From CAUZIZ01 sp965219005 (GTDB lineage: Bacteria > Acidobacteriota > UBA6911 > RPQK01 > JAJDTT01): DNA of 64,000 nucleotides. The DNA is taken from the NCBI GenBank assembly GCA_965219005.1, contig CBDCMS010000004.1, positions 3,906,001 to 3,970,000 of the forward strand, written 5' to 3'. A program made the translations under genes and the position numbers. Positions 26,141-35,242 of the stretch are shown here, in pieces. Every line of letters starts with the position of its first letter. Within the stretch, counting starts at the first letter, position 1. The notes below the pieces were generated by a model. That model worked only from the letters and a program-made list of their open reading frames with translations, made no database searches and was not told where the DNA came from.

Positions 26141-26974
26141 ATGCGATTGCCTTGGTCCTCCCTCAGGGGATTCAAAAAACGTCTCAGAACCCGTCCTGTT
26201 CGGCAGAAGGTTGCCCGCGCCGACAATCCCTACGCTACACATATTCCAATTCTGGTAGGACTTGCCTATATCTGGAGGATACGTCGAGTGGTGGAGTTTG
26301 GCTCCGGTCTCTATAGCACCTTGACCTTCCTGAACCGATCTACCTTTCCCTACCTTCAGGAATTGCACTCCTTCGAGAATGATCAAGAATGGGCGGCCCG
26401 GGTGCGGCAATCCGTCGCAAACGATCCAAGACATAAACTCACAATCGTGCAGGGTGGCATGAGTACGGCGCCAGGCCAGCTTGGATTCGCCGACTTCGAC
26501 CTTGTGTTCATCGATGACTCGACCTCCCTACCCGAGCGACTCGAGACGATCGAGTCTGTGGGGAGAAGCTGCGGCCCACAGGTGGTCATCGTCATACACG
26601 ACTACGAGGAACTGGAGTATCGAAGGGCGGCCTCCGAGCATCTGGGATTCATGCGCAGCCACTTTATATTCACGGCGCTCAATCCGAATACCGGTGTTCT
26701 CTCGAACTCAGGAAAAGAGGTTCAGCGCCGTCTGAGGGATACCGACCGACGCATTTCGTCCTACTCTTCCATCACTGGGCTGGAAGATTCCAATCGATGG
26801 TCGGCTCTGCTCCATGGCACACCGACCGACGGCTACCAGGCGATGCGCGGAGACAGAAAGATAGAAAGCGCTCACGACACATCAATGGGCCCAGGCGGTT
26901 TTCTCGAACTGCCATCAGCTCTACAACTGGCCACAGATGGCGAGTCGAAACATGACAAGGTGAGGAGATGTTGA
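26141..26974 (+). CDS. putative SAM-dependent methyltransferase-like protein
   Basis: A 277-residue cytosolic protein. Residues about 40-160 resemble a class I Rossmann methyltransferase: IRRVVEFGSGLYSTLTFL takes the place of motif I, ELHSFENDQEWAARVRQS has the acidic residue after strand 2, DFDLVFIDDSTSLPER and VIVIHDYEELEYR follow as strands 4 and 5. The C-terminal 80 residues are not recognisable. It overlaps the following epimerase gene by seven bases. Activity and substrate are unknown; the fold assignment rests on the motif order. Confidence 0.65.
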   Translation: MRLPWSSLRGFKKRLRTRPVRQKVARADNPYATHIPILVGLAYIWRIRRVVEFGSGLYSTLTFLNRSTFPYLQELHSFENDQEWAARVRQSVANDPRHKLTIVQGGMSTAPGQLGFADFDLVFIDDSTSLPERLETIESVGRSCGPQVVIVIHDYEELEYRRAASEHLGFMRSHFIFTALNPNTGVLSNSGKEVQRRLRDTDRRISSYSSITGLEDSNRWSALLHGTPTDGYQAMRGDRKIESAHDTSMGPGGFLELPSALQLATDGESKHDKVRRC

Positions 26975-28017
26975 TCGAACTTAACCAGAAAAACCATCGG
27001 TCCATTCTAGTGACTGGCGGCTTGGGGACTGTAGGGCGCGCCTTGGTAAGCGATCTCCGGCAGCGCGGACATGAGGTCGTCGCTTGCGACCTACAACACC
27101 AGGCAGACGAGCATGGCTTCGGCCTCGCCGGTGACGTTCAGGCTCCTGGCTATGCCCGATGTGATGTCGGGGAGTACCGTCAGGTGGAGCGAGTGTTTCA
27201 GGAGATGGGCCCATTTGACTGTGTCTACCACTGCGCCGCCGAATTTGGACGTTGGAACGGAGAGGACTTCTACGAGGCTCTCTGGAGAACCAATGCGGTT
27301 GGCACTAAGAACGTCATCCGCATGCAGGAACGCCTTGGATTTCGACTGATCCACTGCTCCTCCTCAGAAGTGTACGGAGATTGGCCGGAGCTGATGACAG
27401 AAACTGTCAACGATGAATACGCCATCTCCCAACTCAACGACTACGCCATGACCAAGTGGGTCAACGAGATGCAAATCCGCAATTCGGCTCTCCAGCATGG
27501 CACGGAGACGGTGGTTGTGCGCCTCTTCAACACCTACGGCCCAGGGGAATATTACAGTCCCTACCGATCTGTCAATTGTCGCTTCCTATTCAGCGCCCTT
27601 CACGGCCGCCCCTGGACGGTATTTCGAGGTCACTCCCGAACCTCAAGCTACCTGTACGACACAGTCAGATCTCTGGCAAACATCAGCGAGCGTTTCAAGC
27701 CGGGAGAAACTTATAACATCGGTGGCAGCGAACTCCACACGATTGAAGAGCTCTCCGATGCGGTAATCGAAGCGACCAATACCGATCCATCCTTGGCCCG
27801 ATACCAAGACTCCGAACCGCTCACAACCACGAAAAAGAGGGTCGATATAGGTCGATATCTCAAAAGCGGTCCGCGACCTGGATCACCAGAACCGCTGGAG
27901 CTTGAAAGAGGGACTACGAGAAACCGCCGAGTGGATGCGCCAGGTTTACCTCGTGCCAGCCAAGGTCGGGTCGATCCCTCATCCGGTTTCTGCTTCTCCC
28001 ACAGCGTGGAGAGCTGA
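26968..28017 (+). CDS. NAD-dependent sugar epimerase/dehydratase with a frameshifted C-terminus
   Basis: An extended SDR enzyme acting on a nucleotide sugar: SILVTGGLGTVGRALVSDL (NAD loop), YHCAAEFGRWNGEDFYEAL, LIHCSSSEVYGDWPEL (Ser), NDYAMTKWVNEMQ (Tyr/Lys), VVVRLFNTYGPGEYYSPYR. Near residue 290 a 10-base near-perfect tandem repeat (27841-27850, 27851-27860) shifts the frame; dropping one unit restores VDISKAVRDLDHQNRWSLKE and then GLRETAEWMRQVYL, the normal family ending, which otherwise lies in the frame open to 28114. The present product swaps its last helices for about 55 unrelated residues and may be unstable. The substrate is unknown. Confidence 0.85.
   Translation: MLIELNQKNHRSILVTGGLGTVGRALVSDLRQRGHEVVACDLQHQADEHGFGLAGDVQAPGYARCDVGEYRQVERVFQEMGPFDCVYHCAAEFGRWNGEDFYEALWRTNAVGTKNVIRMQERLGFRLIHCSSSEVYGDWPELMTETVNDEYAISQLNDYAMTKWVNEMQIRNSALQHGTETVVVRLFNTYGPGEYYSPYRSVNCRFLFSALHGRPWTVFRGHSRTSSYLYDTVRSLANISERFKPGETYNIGGSELHTIEELSDAVIEATNTDPSLARYQDSEPLTTTKKRVDIGRYLKSGPRPGSPEPLELERGTTRNRRVDAPGLPRASQGRVDPSSGFCFSHSVES
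27841..27860 (+). repeat. 10-bp tandem duplication causing a frameshift
   Basis: GTCGATATAG and GTCGATATCT stand side by side and agree at eight of ten bases; removing one 10-base unit rejoins the epimerase frame. This is the size and form of a replication-slippage event. Confidence 0.75.
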
Positions 28018-28151
28018 TCCGGCTCACCCCCTGATTTCGGCTCAAGATTCACCCTCTGACGAAAGGGCCGGCATAACTGATCCGTCCGAGGCGGCACAGG
28101 CCTTCCCCTTCTAGGAAACACTCTGTCCCCTTCTCGGAAACAGCTACTCAG

Positions 28152-29408
28152 ATGGATGCCGATAGCAGCCAAGAACTTCATCGCCAGCCTCCTCGGCTTC
28201 TTCTGTTGAGTGGTGTACCGCCCGGTGCAGGCAGCGTCGGGCAAATCATTCTGCAGGACCTCTGTAAGAGCTATCCAGATGGGCGCATATGCTGCTTTGC
28301 CACACCAGAGGCGGACTTCGAGGTGAGTCCCTTTCAGGATCGGCTTCCGATTCGCATTTGCCGTCCTTGCAGCCAATCGGGCAATCGACCACTGCCGGGT
28401 CGCCTGGGAGCAATGAAATCCTGGACAAGACACCAGTTATCACGACGATACGTCAGCAAGTGGATTGCGGACGCGGTGGAGTTTGGAAGGCAGTATCGAG
28501 CGCAGAAAGTGTGGATGGTTATGGACAATGCCACCACCATGGCCATGGGCTCTGAAGTCGCGCGGCGCCTAGAACTGCCTCTGCTCTGCCTGGTCTGGGA
28601 TCCTCCTGACTATCTGCTTCGAAAGACAGGGATGGACCGATTCACTCGGGGAAAGCTCTCGAAGCTCTTTACCGCCGCAATGCGTCAAGCCGAACGGGTG
28701 GCGGTTGTGTCGGCGCAGATGCAGGAAGACTACGCGGTCCACACCGTCAGCGAACCTTTGATTCTGCGCCATGGGCTGGATCGACAGGACCGCCAACAGC
28801 CGGCAATCGGTCCACTGCGGGACAATGATCTGCGTTTGGGCTTTGCGGGATCGCTCTACAGCCAGTCCGCCTGGAAATCACTCATCGAGGCGCTCAACGG
28901 AATTGATTGGCGACTGGATGGCAGACGCGTGCTGATCCGAATACTTGGTTCCGATTTCGACTTCAAATGTGAGGCTCCGGCCAACATCGAGTATCTGGGT
29001 TTCCGCTCGATCAGCGAAACGGCGAGGATTCTTGCCCGATGTGATCTGAACTACCTGCCTTATCCCTTCGAGAGCGGGCTGTCCGACGTGGCGCAGTATT
29101 CGTTTCCCACCAAGCTCAGCACCTATCTGGCTGCGGGTAGACCCGTTTTCATTCACGCTCCCGGCTACTCATCTCTGGCCCGCTTCTTCCGTGATCGCCG
29201 CATTGGTGCCTGTTGTAGATCTTTGGATCCGCTCGCACTGATCGAGAGTTTCAGGCAGCTGTTGGTGCCCCAGACCTACTCGGCAGCAGCCCAGCGAGTG
29301 ACACAGGTTCTCGAGGCTGAGTTCAGCCAGGAAGTCTTCTTACAAACCTTCTACCAGTTCGTTGGGGCAAGAGCGAGAACTGGGATCTCTCGAGAGGGAG
29401 CTTCTTGA
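28152..29408 (+). CDS. GT-B-fold glycosyltransferase (group 1-like)
   Basis: A 418-residue protein with a GT-B layout: an N-terminal domain starting LLLLSGVPPGAGSVGQIILQ, a linker, and a C-terminal domain with LRLGFAGSLYSQSAWKSLIE, VLIRILGSDF, NIEYLGFRSISETARILARC and the donor-site-like stretch FPTKLSTYLAAGRPVFIHAP. The usual GT4 E-x7-E motif is not obvious, so it may belong to a divergent family. It probably adds one sugar to the lipid-linked chain on the cytosolic face. The next gene starts at the base after its stop, so the two are coupled. Confidence 0.78.
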   Translation: MDADSSQELHRQPPRLLLLSGVPPGAGSVGQIILQDLCKSYPDGRICCFATPEADFEVSPFQDRLPIRICRPCSQSGNRPLPGRLGAMKSWTRHQLSRRYVSKWIADAVEFGRQYRAQKVWMVMDNATTMAMGSEVARRLELPLLCLVWDPPDYLLRKTGMDRFTRGKLSKLFTAAMRQAERVAVVSAQMQEDYAVHTVSEPLILRHGLDRQDRQQPAIGPLRDNDLRLGFAGSLYSQSAWKSLIEALNGIDWRLDGRRVLIRILGSDFDFKCEAPANIEYLGFRSISETARILARCDLNYLPYPFESGLSDVAQYSFPTKLSTYLAAGRPVFIHAPGYSSLARFFRDRRIGACCRSLDPLALIESFRQLLVPQTYSAAAQRVTQVLEAEFSQEVFLQTFYQFVGARARTGISREGAS

Positions 29409-30773
29409 ATGAGACGAACCAAGATTCTCTTTTGTAGTCAGACCTACACCCCAATCGGCGGAGTCGAGACCTGGTTGGACACACTCTGCCGAAGCCTCGC
29501 AGAGAAACGGTGGCAGCCGATCGTAGCCCTGGTTCGGGGCTCGGAAGCGCACCGCCCTGAGACTTGGAAAGAGGCCCATCCGGGCCTCAGAACGACGGAG
29601 ATCGACGGTCGAGGCCTGAACGCCGTCGGCCGAATCCGGGCCATCGAGCGATGCATCCGGCGTGTCAAGCCGGACATCTTTGTTCCAGTCGGGGTTGTCG
29701 ACGCCTACGATGCCATCTGTCACCTCAAACTGAAAGGCTCTTCGACGCGTCTAGTCATGACGATACATGGAAACACTCCATCCCTGATCGCCGACATGGC
29801 CCGCTACCAGAACTTCGCTGATCTAGTAGTTTGTCCGGGGGCTCTGACCTGCCGCCTGGCAACGCAGTGGGTCAGGGTTCCCGAGGAGCGTGTGAGACAC
29901 GTGCCCAATGGAGTCTTCTCACCTCGTGTAGAGCACCGACCTCGCAAGGCGGGTCAACCCATCCGTCTCGGTTACGTCGGCCGTCTGGTGCAGCGAGACA
30001 AGCGGGTCCTTGATCTGATCTCCTTCTGTCAAAAGCTTGAAACCAAGCAAACATCGTACTCACTGGATATCGTCGGAGCCGGCGAATCAGAGGACGAATT
30101 GAAACGGGGACTGATCGAACGGGTGGGTCAGGGCACGGTTCGCTTTCACGGTCCATTGTCTCTTGACGAGATATACACCCGGATCTACCCACAGCTGGAC
30201 TGTCTCTTGCTCTTCTCTCCACAGGAATCCTTCGGGATGGCCTTGGTTGAAGCCATGGCCCATGGCGTGGTCCCCGTCTCCACCGCATTTGTAGGGCAGC
30301 GGACAGAGGGTTTTCTCAGTCCACAGGAAAACTGTCTCCTCTTTGAGGTGGGTGACACAGGGGCAGCCGCCGCCAACGTGAAGTGGCTCCAGGCCAGAAG
30401 CGAAGTCTGGAGCCAATTGTCGCGACAGGCCAAAGCAAGTGTTCGAAGCTACGACTGGGGTTCATCTACGACAAAATGGAGCCAACTCTTTGAGAGTCTT
30501 TTCAGTGCTGAACCGGTAGCCGGACAGAGCGCACCGCAAAGACCTCTCGGTCCCGACGGCAAACTGGATAGAGCCGGCCTGCCTCCTCTTCTGATCGATG
30601 CCCTGCGCTACCTTCGGCGCCAAATCGTGGGGCTGCCCCCCCTCATGATTGGTGGTGAAGAATGGCCCTTCATCAACAAGGACCACAGCCCCCAAGTGCT
30701 GGAACAGATCAGCCAGTTCTCTCAGCGATTGGACCGAGAGAGTCCGGAACTCTTCCCTTCTCCCTCTCTATGA
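29409..30773 (+). CDS. family 4 glycosyltransferase
   Basis: A 454-residue retaining GT-B enzyme. The N-terminal domain has QTYTPIGGVETWLDTLCRSL; the C-terminal domain has IRLGYVGRLVQRDKRVLDL, YSLDIVGAGESEDELKR, VRFHGPLSLDEIY and the E-x7-E donor motif in ESFGMALVEAMAHGVVPV. About 60 residues follow the fold (after FESLFSAEP) and do not match the family. It resembles the next gene product (30770) in order of motifs, and the two may be old duplicates. Its stop overlaps the start of that gene (ATGA, 30770-30773). Confidence 0.9.
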   Translation: MRRTKILFCSQTYTPIGGVETWLDTLCRSLAEKRWQPIVALVRGSEAHRPETWKEAHPGLRTTEIDGRGLNAVGRIRAIERCIRRVKPDIFVPVGVVDAYDAICHLKLKGSSTRLVMTIHGNTPSLIADMARYQNFADLVVCPGALTCRLATQWVRVPEERVRHVPNGVFSPRVEHRPRKAGQPIRLGYVGRLVQRDKRVLDLISFCQKLETKQTSYSLDIVGAGESEDELKRGLIERVGQGTVRFHGPLSLDEIYTRIYPQLDCLLLFSPQESFGMALVEAMAHGVVPVSTAFVGQRTEGFLSPQENCLLFEVGDTGAAAANVKWLQARSEVWSQLSRQAKASVRSYDWGSSTTKWSQLFESLFSAEPVAGQSAPQRPLGPDGKLDRAGLPPLLIDALRYLRRQIVGLPPLMIGGEEWPFINKDHSPQVLEQISQFSQRLDRESPELFPSPSL

Positions 30774-32125
30774 GACCCAGACTCCTCATAATAGCACCGT
30801 CAGCCTACCGCCTCGGCGGCCTGGCCACCTGGCTAAACTACCTGGAGCCGGGACTTCGCAAGAGAGGCTGGGACGTCACCCTCGGACTGGTCCAGGGCCC
30901 CCGCCATCACCTTCCACACCAATATGTTGAGGAGAATCCAAGTCAGAACTGGGTTCCCATACACTGTCTTACGGGGACGCCGGAGGGGCGGTGCCAGGCC
31001 CTGATGCAGTCGATCCGGCAAGAGCAGCCCCACCTGGTGGCAGGCGTCAACATCCCAGACCTCTATCCTGCAGTCGCAAGGCTGCGGAGTAGAGGGAGCG
31101 GACCTAGGGTGGTGATGACGGTGCACGGAATTCAGTCCGACTTGCTTGAGGATGTCGAGCGCTGTGAGACTGTTCTGGACGGTGTCATCTGTACCAATCG
31201 ACTGGCCCACCGGCTGGTCTTGAAAGAGGCTGGCCTCAGTCGGGAGCGCCTCCACTACGCCGGCTACGGAGTGGCGATTGAGCCTTACAAGCGGCCTCAA
31301 ACCAGCAGGGGATTGCTGAAGATCGCCTGGGTCGGTCGACTGGAACAATCAGACAAACGTGTTCACGACATTCCTTCGATCCTGCAGCATCTACGTCATC
31401 AGGGGGTGCCGTTTCAGCTGCTAATAGCTGGAGAAGGTTCTGAGGGGGAGCGGCTGAAAGGGGAGCTGCGTCGCTTCATCGAAACCAACCAGGTGAAGAT
31501 CCTGGGCCGAGTCGACGCCCAGGAATTAAGGATCCTTTACCAGCAAGCGAATGCCCTGCTTCTGACCTCCGCACATGAAACAGGTCCACAGGTGGTCTGG
31601 GAGGCAATGGCGAGCAGCCTGCCCGTGGTATCCAGCCAATACGTAGGGTCCGGGCTGGAATCTGCGCTTGAACACGGTCGAAACACCCTGCTCTTTCCGG
31701 TTGGGGACTGCCGGGCCGCAGCCCTACAACTATGCCGTCTCTGGCGAGAACCCATTTTGAATCAAAAACTTGCCAGCAATTCTCACTGGATGGTCAGCGA
31801 GCGTTACAGCATCAGGGCGTCCCTGCAGTCTTGGGACACAGCACTCCGAAGATCGCTGCGGTCCGGACCCCACAAGGCCGGGGCAAAACTCGAAATACCT
31901 CACTGCCATGGAAAGATAGACACCTTGTTGGGAAGCAGCGCAGCCGAAGGCGTTCGGCGGTTGATGCGACGTCGAGTCCACCCCCTGGGTGGTCCTGGCA
32001 GCGAGTGGCCCCACTCCTACGGTAAGCAGAACTCCAAGCAGTTCTGGAAGATTGCCAGGGAGGAAGACCACCCTTGCCACGATGGCTTCGAGACAGACCC
32101 GTACCTGGCGGCTAGAGCAAGATGA
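30770..32125 (+). CDS. family 4 glycosyltransferase
   Basis: A 451-residue GT-B glycosyltransferase: LLIIAPSAYRLGGLATWLNY at the N-terminus, RVVMTVHGIQSDL, then LLKIAWVGRLEQSDKRVHDI, FQLLIAGEGSEGERLKGEL, VKILGRVDAQELRILYQQA and ETGPQVVWEAMASSLPVVSS with the E-x7-E pair. The frame is open from 30662, but ATG 30770 overlaps the previous stop and gives the family start. The last 80 residues are basic and not part of the fold. The stop overlaps the next start (ATGA, 32122-32125). Confidence 0.9.
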   Translation: MRPRLLIIAPSAYRLGGLATWLNYLEPGLRKRGWDVTLGLVQGPRHHLPHQYVEENPSQNWVPIHCLTGTPEGRCQALMQSIRQEQPHLVAGVNIPDLYPAVARLRSRGSGPRVVMTVHGIQSDLLEDVERCETVLDGVICTNRLAHRLVLKEAGLSRERLHYAGYGVAIEPYKRPQTSRGLLKIAWVGRLEQSDKRVHDIPSILQHLRHQGVPFQLLIAGEGSEGERLKGELRRFIETNQVKILGRVDAQELRILYQQANALLLTSAHETGPQVVWEAMASSLPVVSSQYVGSGLESALEHGRNTLLFPVGDCRAAALQLCRLWREPILNQKLASNSHWMVSERYSIRASLQSWDTALRRSLRSGPHKAGAKLEIPHCHGKIDTLLGSSAAEGVRRLMRRRVHPLGGPGSEWPHSYGKQNSKQFWKIAREEDHPCHDGFETDPYLAARAR

Positions 32126-33174
32126 AAAAGCAACTTCTCCGACAACAGTTGGGATGTTGGCTGAACGAGCGATGGCGAGCCGAATTGGTCCTCCGGGCTC
32201 CACGGCTGACGAAGCGCTTGGAACTGGAGTGGCTGGACCTCTGTAATCGAAAGGAGAGATTGGCCACAGTCCTCGGAGGTCGGGGCCGGGAGTGTCTCTG
32301 GAAAGGCACCTCCAGACTGACCGTCTGCCGCGTCTTTCCTCGCGTTGGTGCCCGACTGCTTCAGCACCTGATTCAACAGTGGCCAATCCGCTTCGCCAGT
32401 CCTCCTCGGGCGCCCCACGACCGACCCCAGGTGAGCATCATCGTCGCTATTCGCGGCCTGGATCGGCTTCCACAGCTGAGACGCAGCCTGGCCACGTTGT
32501 TCGCCCAAGAAGGCTGCTCTTGGGAGATTCTGATTGTCGAGCAGGATTGGGACCGATTGATCCAGCCCCATCTTCCGTCAGGGGTCCGATACACCCACGC
32601 CCGCTCCCTGACGCCCGAATCGGCCTTCAACAAGTCATGGGCTCTGAACCTGGGTGCCCGATTGGCAAGAGGCTCCACCCTGGTTTTTCACGACGCCGAC
32701 ATGCTGGCTCCAACCCGCTATGCCGAAACCGCTTGCAGTCTGTTGAGGAAAGGCTTCGATGCGCTGCGCCCCGTCCGTCTTGTCGCCTGCCTCGATCGGG
32801 TGGCTACCGAGGATCTCTGTGCCGGAGCCGGACTGGAAACAGTCAGCGCCCTATCCGAAGTACTCCAGAACTGTCCTGCGTCCCTGGCAGTTCGAAGCGA
32901 AGCTTATTGGCAGATCGGAGGCCATGACGAGGAGTTCTCGGGCTGGGGAGGCGAAGACGAAGAGATACTTCAACGCCTGGAGACCTTGCCGCACTGTCCC
33001 GGAGGCTACGTGCCCCTGGTACACCTGTGGCATCCACCGCATCGGGAGAAGATCGACCGGAACAAATCGCACACCAGGTTCGAGTTGAAGAGCAAAGAAC
33101 CAATCGAGAAGAGGATCGGCAGGCTCCGCGGGTTGAACCTGGGGTCTCGAGCAGCTCCGGTAATAGGCACTTAA
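32122..33174 (+). CDS. family 2-like glycosyltransferase with galactosyltransferase-type C-terminal motif
   Basis: A 350-residue inverting GT-A enzyme. After an unusual N-terminal extension of about 95 residues come VSIIVAIRGLDRLPQLRRSL, WEILIVEQDWDR, FNKSWALNLGARLARGSTLV and the DxD metal site in FHDADMLAP. The later EEFSGWGGEDEEILQRLE is the Glyco_transf_7C motif found in beta-1,4-galactosyltransferases and polypeptide GalNAc-transferases, where it binds the donor and acceptor. It sits in a run of coupled glycosyltransferase genes. The linkage made is unknown. Confidence 0.87.
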   Translation: MKKQLLRQQLGCWLNERWRAELVLRAPRLTKRLELEWLDLCNRKERLATVLGGRGRECLWKGTSRLTVCRVFPRVGARLLQHLIQQWPIRFASPPRAPHDRPQVSIIVAIRGLDRLPQLRRSLATLFAQEGCSWEILIVEQDWDRLIQPHLPSGVRYTHARSLTPESAFNKSWALNLGARLARGSTLVFHDADMLAPTRYAETACSLLRKGFDALRPVRLVACLDRVATEDLCAGAGLETVSALSEVLQNCPASLAVRSEAYWQIGGHDEEFSGWGGEDEEILQRLETLPHCPGGYVPLVHLWHPPHREKIDRNKSHTRFELKSKEPIEKRIGRLRGLNLGSRAAPVIGT

Positions 33175-33175
33175 G

Positions 33176-34192
33176 ATGCGATCAGGCTGCGTTTCTACCA
33201 TCATACCAGTCCTCAATCGTCCGCTGATGTTGTGTCAAGCGGTCGATAGCGTGCTGGCCCAAACCTATCGTCCTATCGAGGTCATTATCGTGGATGATGG
33301 CTCCACCGACCCGACAGGCGCCCGGGCGCGCAGCCTGGCAGCGAGCTCGCCTTCCACGATTCGTGTAATTCAAACCTCCAACCGGGGACCGGGATTGGCG
33401 CGAGAGACAGGAAGGCAAGTCGCTCAGGGCGAGTTCATTCAGTACCTGGACAGTGACGACCTCCTGTCACCTGCCAAGTTTGCAGTACAAGTGGCCGCCC
33501 TGCGCAAGAACCCAGACTGTGGCATCGCCTACGCTTACACCCGCCTGATAGACGAAAACGGAGGCGTCCTGGCCGCGCCCTACAAATGGACCGGACGCAC
33601 CATGCCGAGTTTGTTTCCGGCGCTACTGGTCGATCGCTGGTGGAATACCCACACGCCCCTGTTTCGCCGATCGGTGTGCGACGCAGTCGGCCCCTGGTCC
33701 GACATGAGGATGTCCGAGGATTGGGAGTATGAGGCCCGGGTGGGGGCACTCGGAACCCGCCTGATTCACTGCCCAGAATTCCTCTCCGACACGCGCCGCC
33801 ACTCAGGTAATCGACTCACGGCAGGCCAACCTGATCGCCAGACACTCAAGGAAATGACAAGGCTTATCCAAAGCCTGCATGTCTGTGCGAATCGGGCAGC
33901 AGTATCGCCGGACCTCGACGAAATGAAACACTTCTCCCGCTGGGCCTTCTCGGTGGCACGCCAGGCGGACAGCGTAGGCTTGAACCGGGAGGCAAGAGAA
34001 TGCCTGGCAATCTCCAGAACGACTGGATCGCGAGGACTGCTCACCGGCCTTCAACTCACAGCGTACGGAGCGATGACTGCGACCCTGGGTGGGAACTGCA
34101 GCACCAAGCTTGTGAGCCTGGCTGAGCGGCTCACCGGGTGGGGCGCCGGTTCCTCGACCATGAGGCAGTCCTGGATGGAGCAGAGCGGTTGA
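33176..34192 (+). CDS. family 2 glycosyltransferase
   Basis: A 338-residue GT-A enzyme: STIIPVLNRPLMLCQAVDSV, VIIVDDGSTDPTGARAR, RGPGLARETGRQVAQGEFI and the metal site QYLDSDDLLSP are all in their normal places, followed by an acceptor region with TPLFRRSVCDAVGPW and SEDWEYEARVGALG, the likely catalytic base region (ED). The C-terminal 110 residues are helical and less conserved. It begins two bases after the preceding stop. The stop TGA overlaps a possible TTG start of the next GT2 gene. Confidence 0.92.
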   Translation: MRSGCVSTIIPVLNRPLMLCQAVDSVLAQTYRPIEVIIVDDGSTDPTGARARSLAASSPSTIRVIQTSNRGPGLARETGRQVAQGEFIQYLDSDDLLSPAKFAVQVAALRKNPDCGIAYAYTRLIDENGGVLAAPYKWTGRTMPSLFPALLVDRWWNTHTPLFRRSVCDAVGPWSDMRMSEDWEYEARVGALGTRLIHCPEFLSDTRRHSGNRLTAGQPDRQTLKEMTRLIQSLHVCANRAAVSPDLDEMKHFSRWAFSVARQADSVGLNREARECLAISRTTGSRGLLTGLQLTAYGAMTATLGGNCSTKLVSLAERLTGWGAGSSTMRQSWMEQSG

Positions 34193-35238
34193 GTTCACCT
34201 CAGGTCTCCATAGTGATGGCTGTCCACAATGGTGAGCGCTTCCTACGCGATTCCATCGAGAGTATCTTGACTCAGCTCCATCCCGACTTCGAATTCATTG
34301 TCGTCAACGACGGTTCCACCGACCGAACCCAGCACATTCTGCGGCTCTGCGCAGGGCAGGACGCGAGGGTAAGGATCCTCGAGCAGGAAAACCAGGGCCT
34401 CACGCGGTCTCTGATCAGGGGATGCCTCGCAGCAAGGGGAAAGTACATCGCCCGCCAAGATGCAGATGACCTATCGACTCCGGACCGGATTGTGAAGCTG
34501 GCTCAGTTACTGGAAGTCGATCCGGGTCTCGTCTTCGCGTCTTCATGGGCAGAATGGATCGGTCCAGAAGACGAATTGCTCTGGGAAATGAGACGACCTA
34601 GCCGATCAGAAGAGGCGACCCGGCAGCTTCTTCACGAAGGGATTGGGCCCCCGGCACACGGCAGTGCCATGTTTCGCAAAGAGTCCTACCAAGCCGCGGG
34701 AGGTTATCGAGAAGAATTCTATTACGGCCAGGACTCCGATCTTTGGCTCAGACTCGGTCAGCTGGGAAGGCTGGGGTATGTCCAGGAGACACTGTACAGG
34801 TGGCGGTTCAACCTGTCGGGCATCACGGTTACAAATCGGACCCTGCAGCGGCGTTTCGGCAAGATCGGCCAGGAGTGCCACGCTGCCAGGATGCGCGGAG
34901 AAAGTGACAGAGTGTTTCTGCGAGAGGCGGACGGGCTCAGGCGGCAGATCCTCTCTGGAGCTGTCACCCGGACTTCGGATCGTAAGCTCACCGCAGCCGC
35001 AAACTACTTCGTCGGGTCGAGATTGGCCCAGCGGGGCGACCACCGGTCCAGAGAGTACTTGCTCCGTACAACACGAGCCAATCCATTGAACTGGAGAGCC
35101 TGGCTAAGGATCTGTGGAGTAAGGTCCGGTTTCACTCCTCAACCGGTGCGCTGCGATGAAGTGCAGCGTCATACCTGGCCACACCTACTTAACAGGCTGG
35201 CCAACTTTGTGTGCTTTTCGCGGGGATCGGAGAGATAG
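34189..35238 (+). CDS. family 2 glycosyltransferase
   Basis: A GT-A enzyme of about 349 residues: VSIVMAVHNGERFLRDSIES, FIVVNDGSTDRTQHILR, RSLIRGCLAARGKYIARQDA ending in the DxD metal site, HGSAMFRKESYQAAGGY, and YYGQDSDLWLRLGQLGRLGY with the catalytic-base Asp. There is no ATG near the family start: TTG 34189 overlaps the previous stop and gives SSPQVSIVMAV right away, while GTG 34138 would add 17 residues. I prefer TTG but the choice is not certain. It shares the operon with the GT2 gene upstream and a GT4 gene downstream. Confidence 0.87.
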   Translation: MSSPQVSIVMAVHNGERFLRDSIESILTQLHPDFEFIVVNDGSTDRTQHILRLCAGQDARVRILEQENQGLTRSLIRGCLAARGKYIARQDADDLSTPDRIVKLAQLLEVDPGLVFASSWAEWIGPEDELLWEMRRPSRSEEATRQLLHEGIGPPAHGSAMFRKESYQAAGGYREEFYYGQDSDLWLRLGQLGRLGYVQETLYRWRFNLSGITVTNRTLQRRFGKIGQECHAARMRGESDRVFLREADGLRRQILSGAVTRTSDRKLTAAANYFVGSRLAQRGDHRSREYLLRTTRANPLNWRAWLRICGVRSGFTPQPVRCDEVQRHTWPHLLNRLANFVCFSRGSER

Positions 35239-35242
35239 AGGC

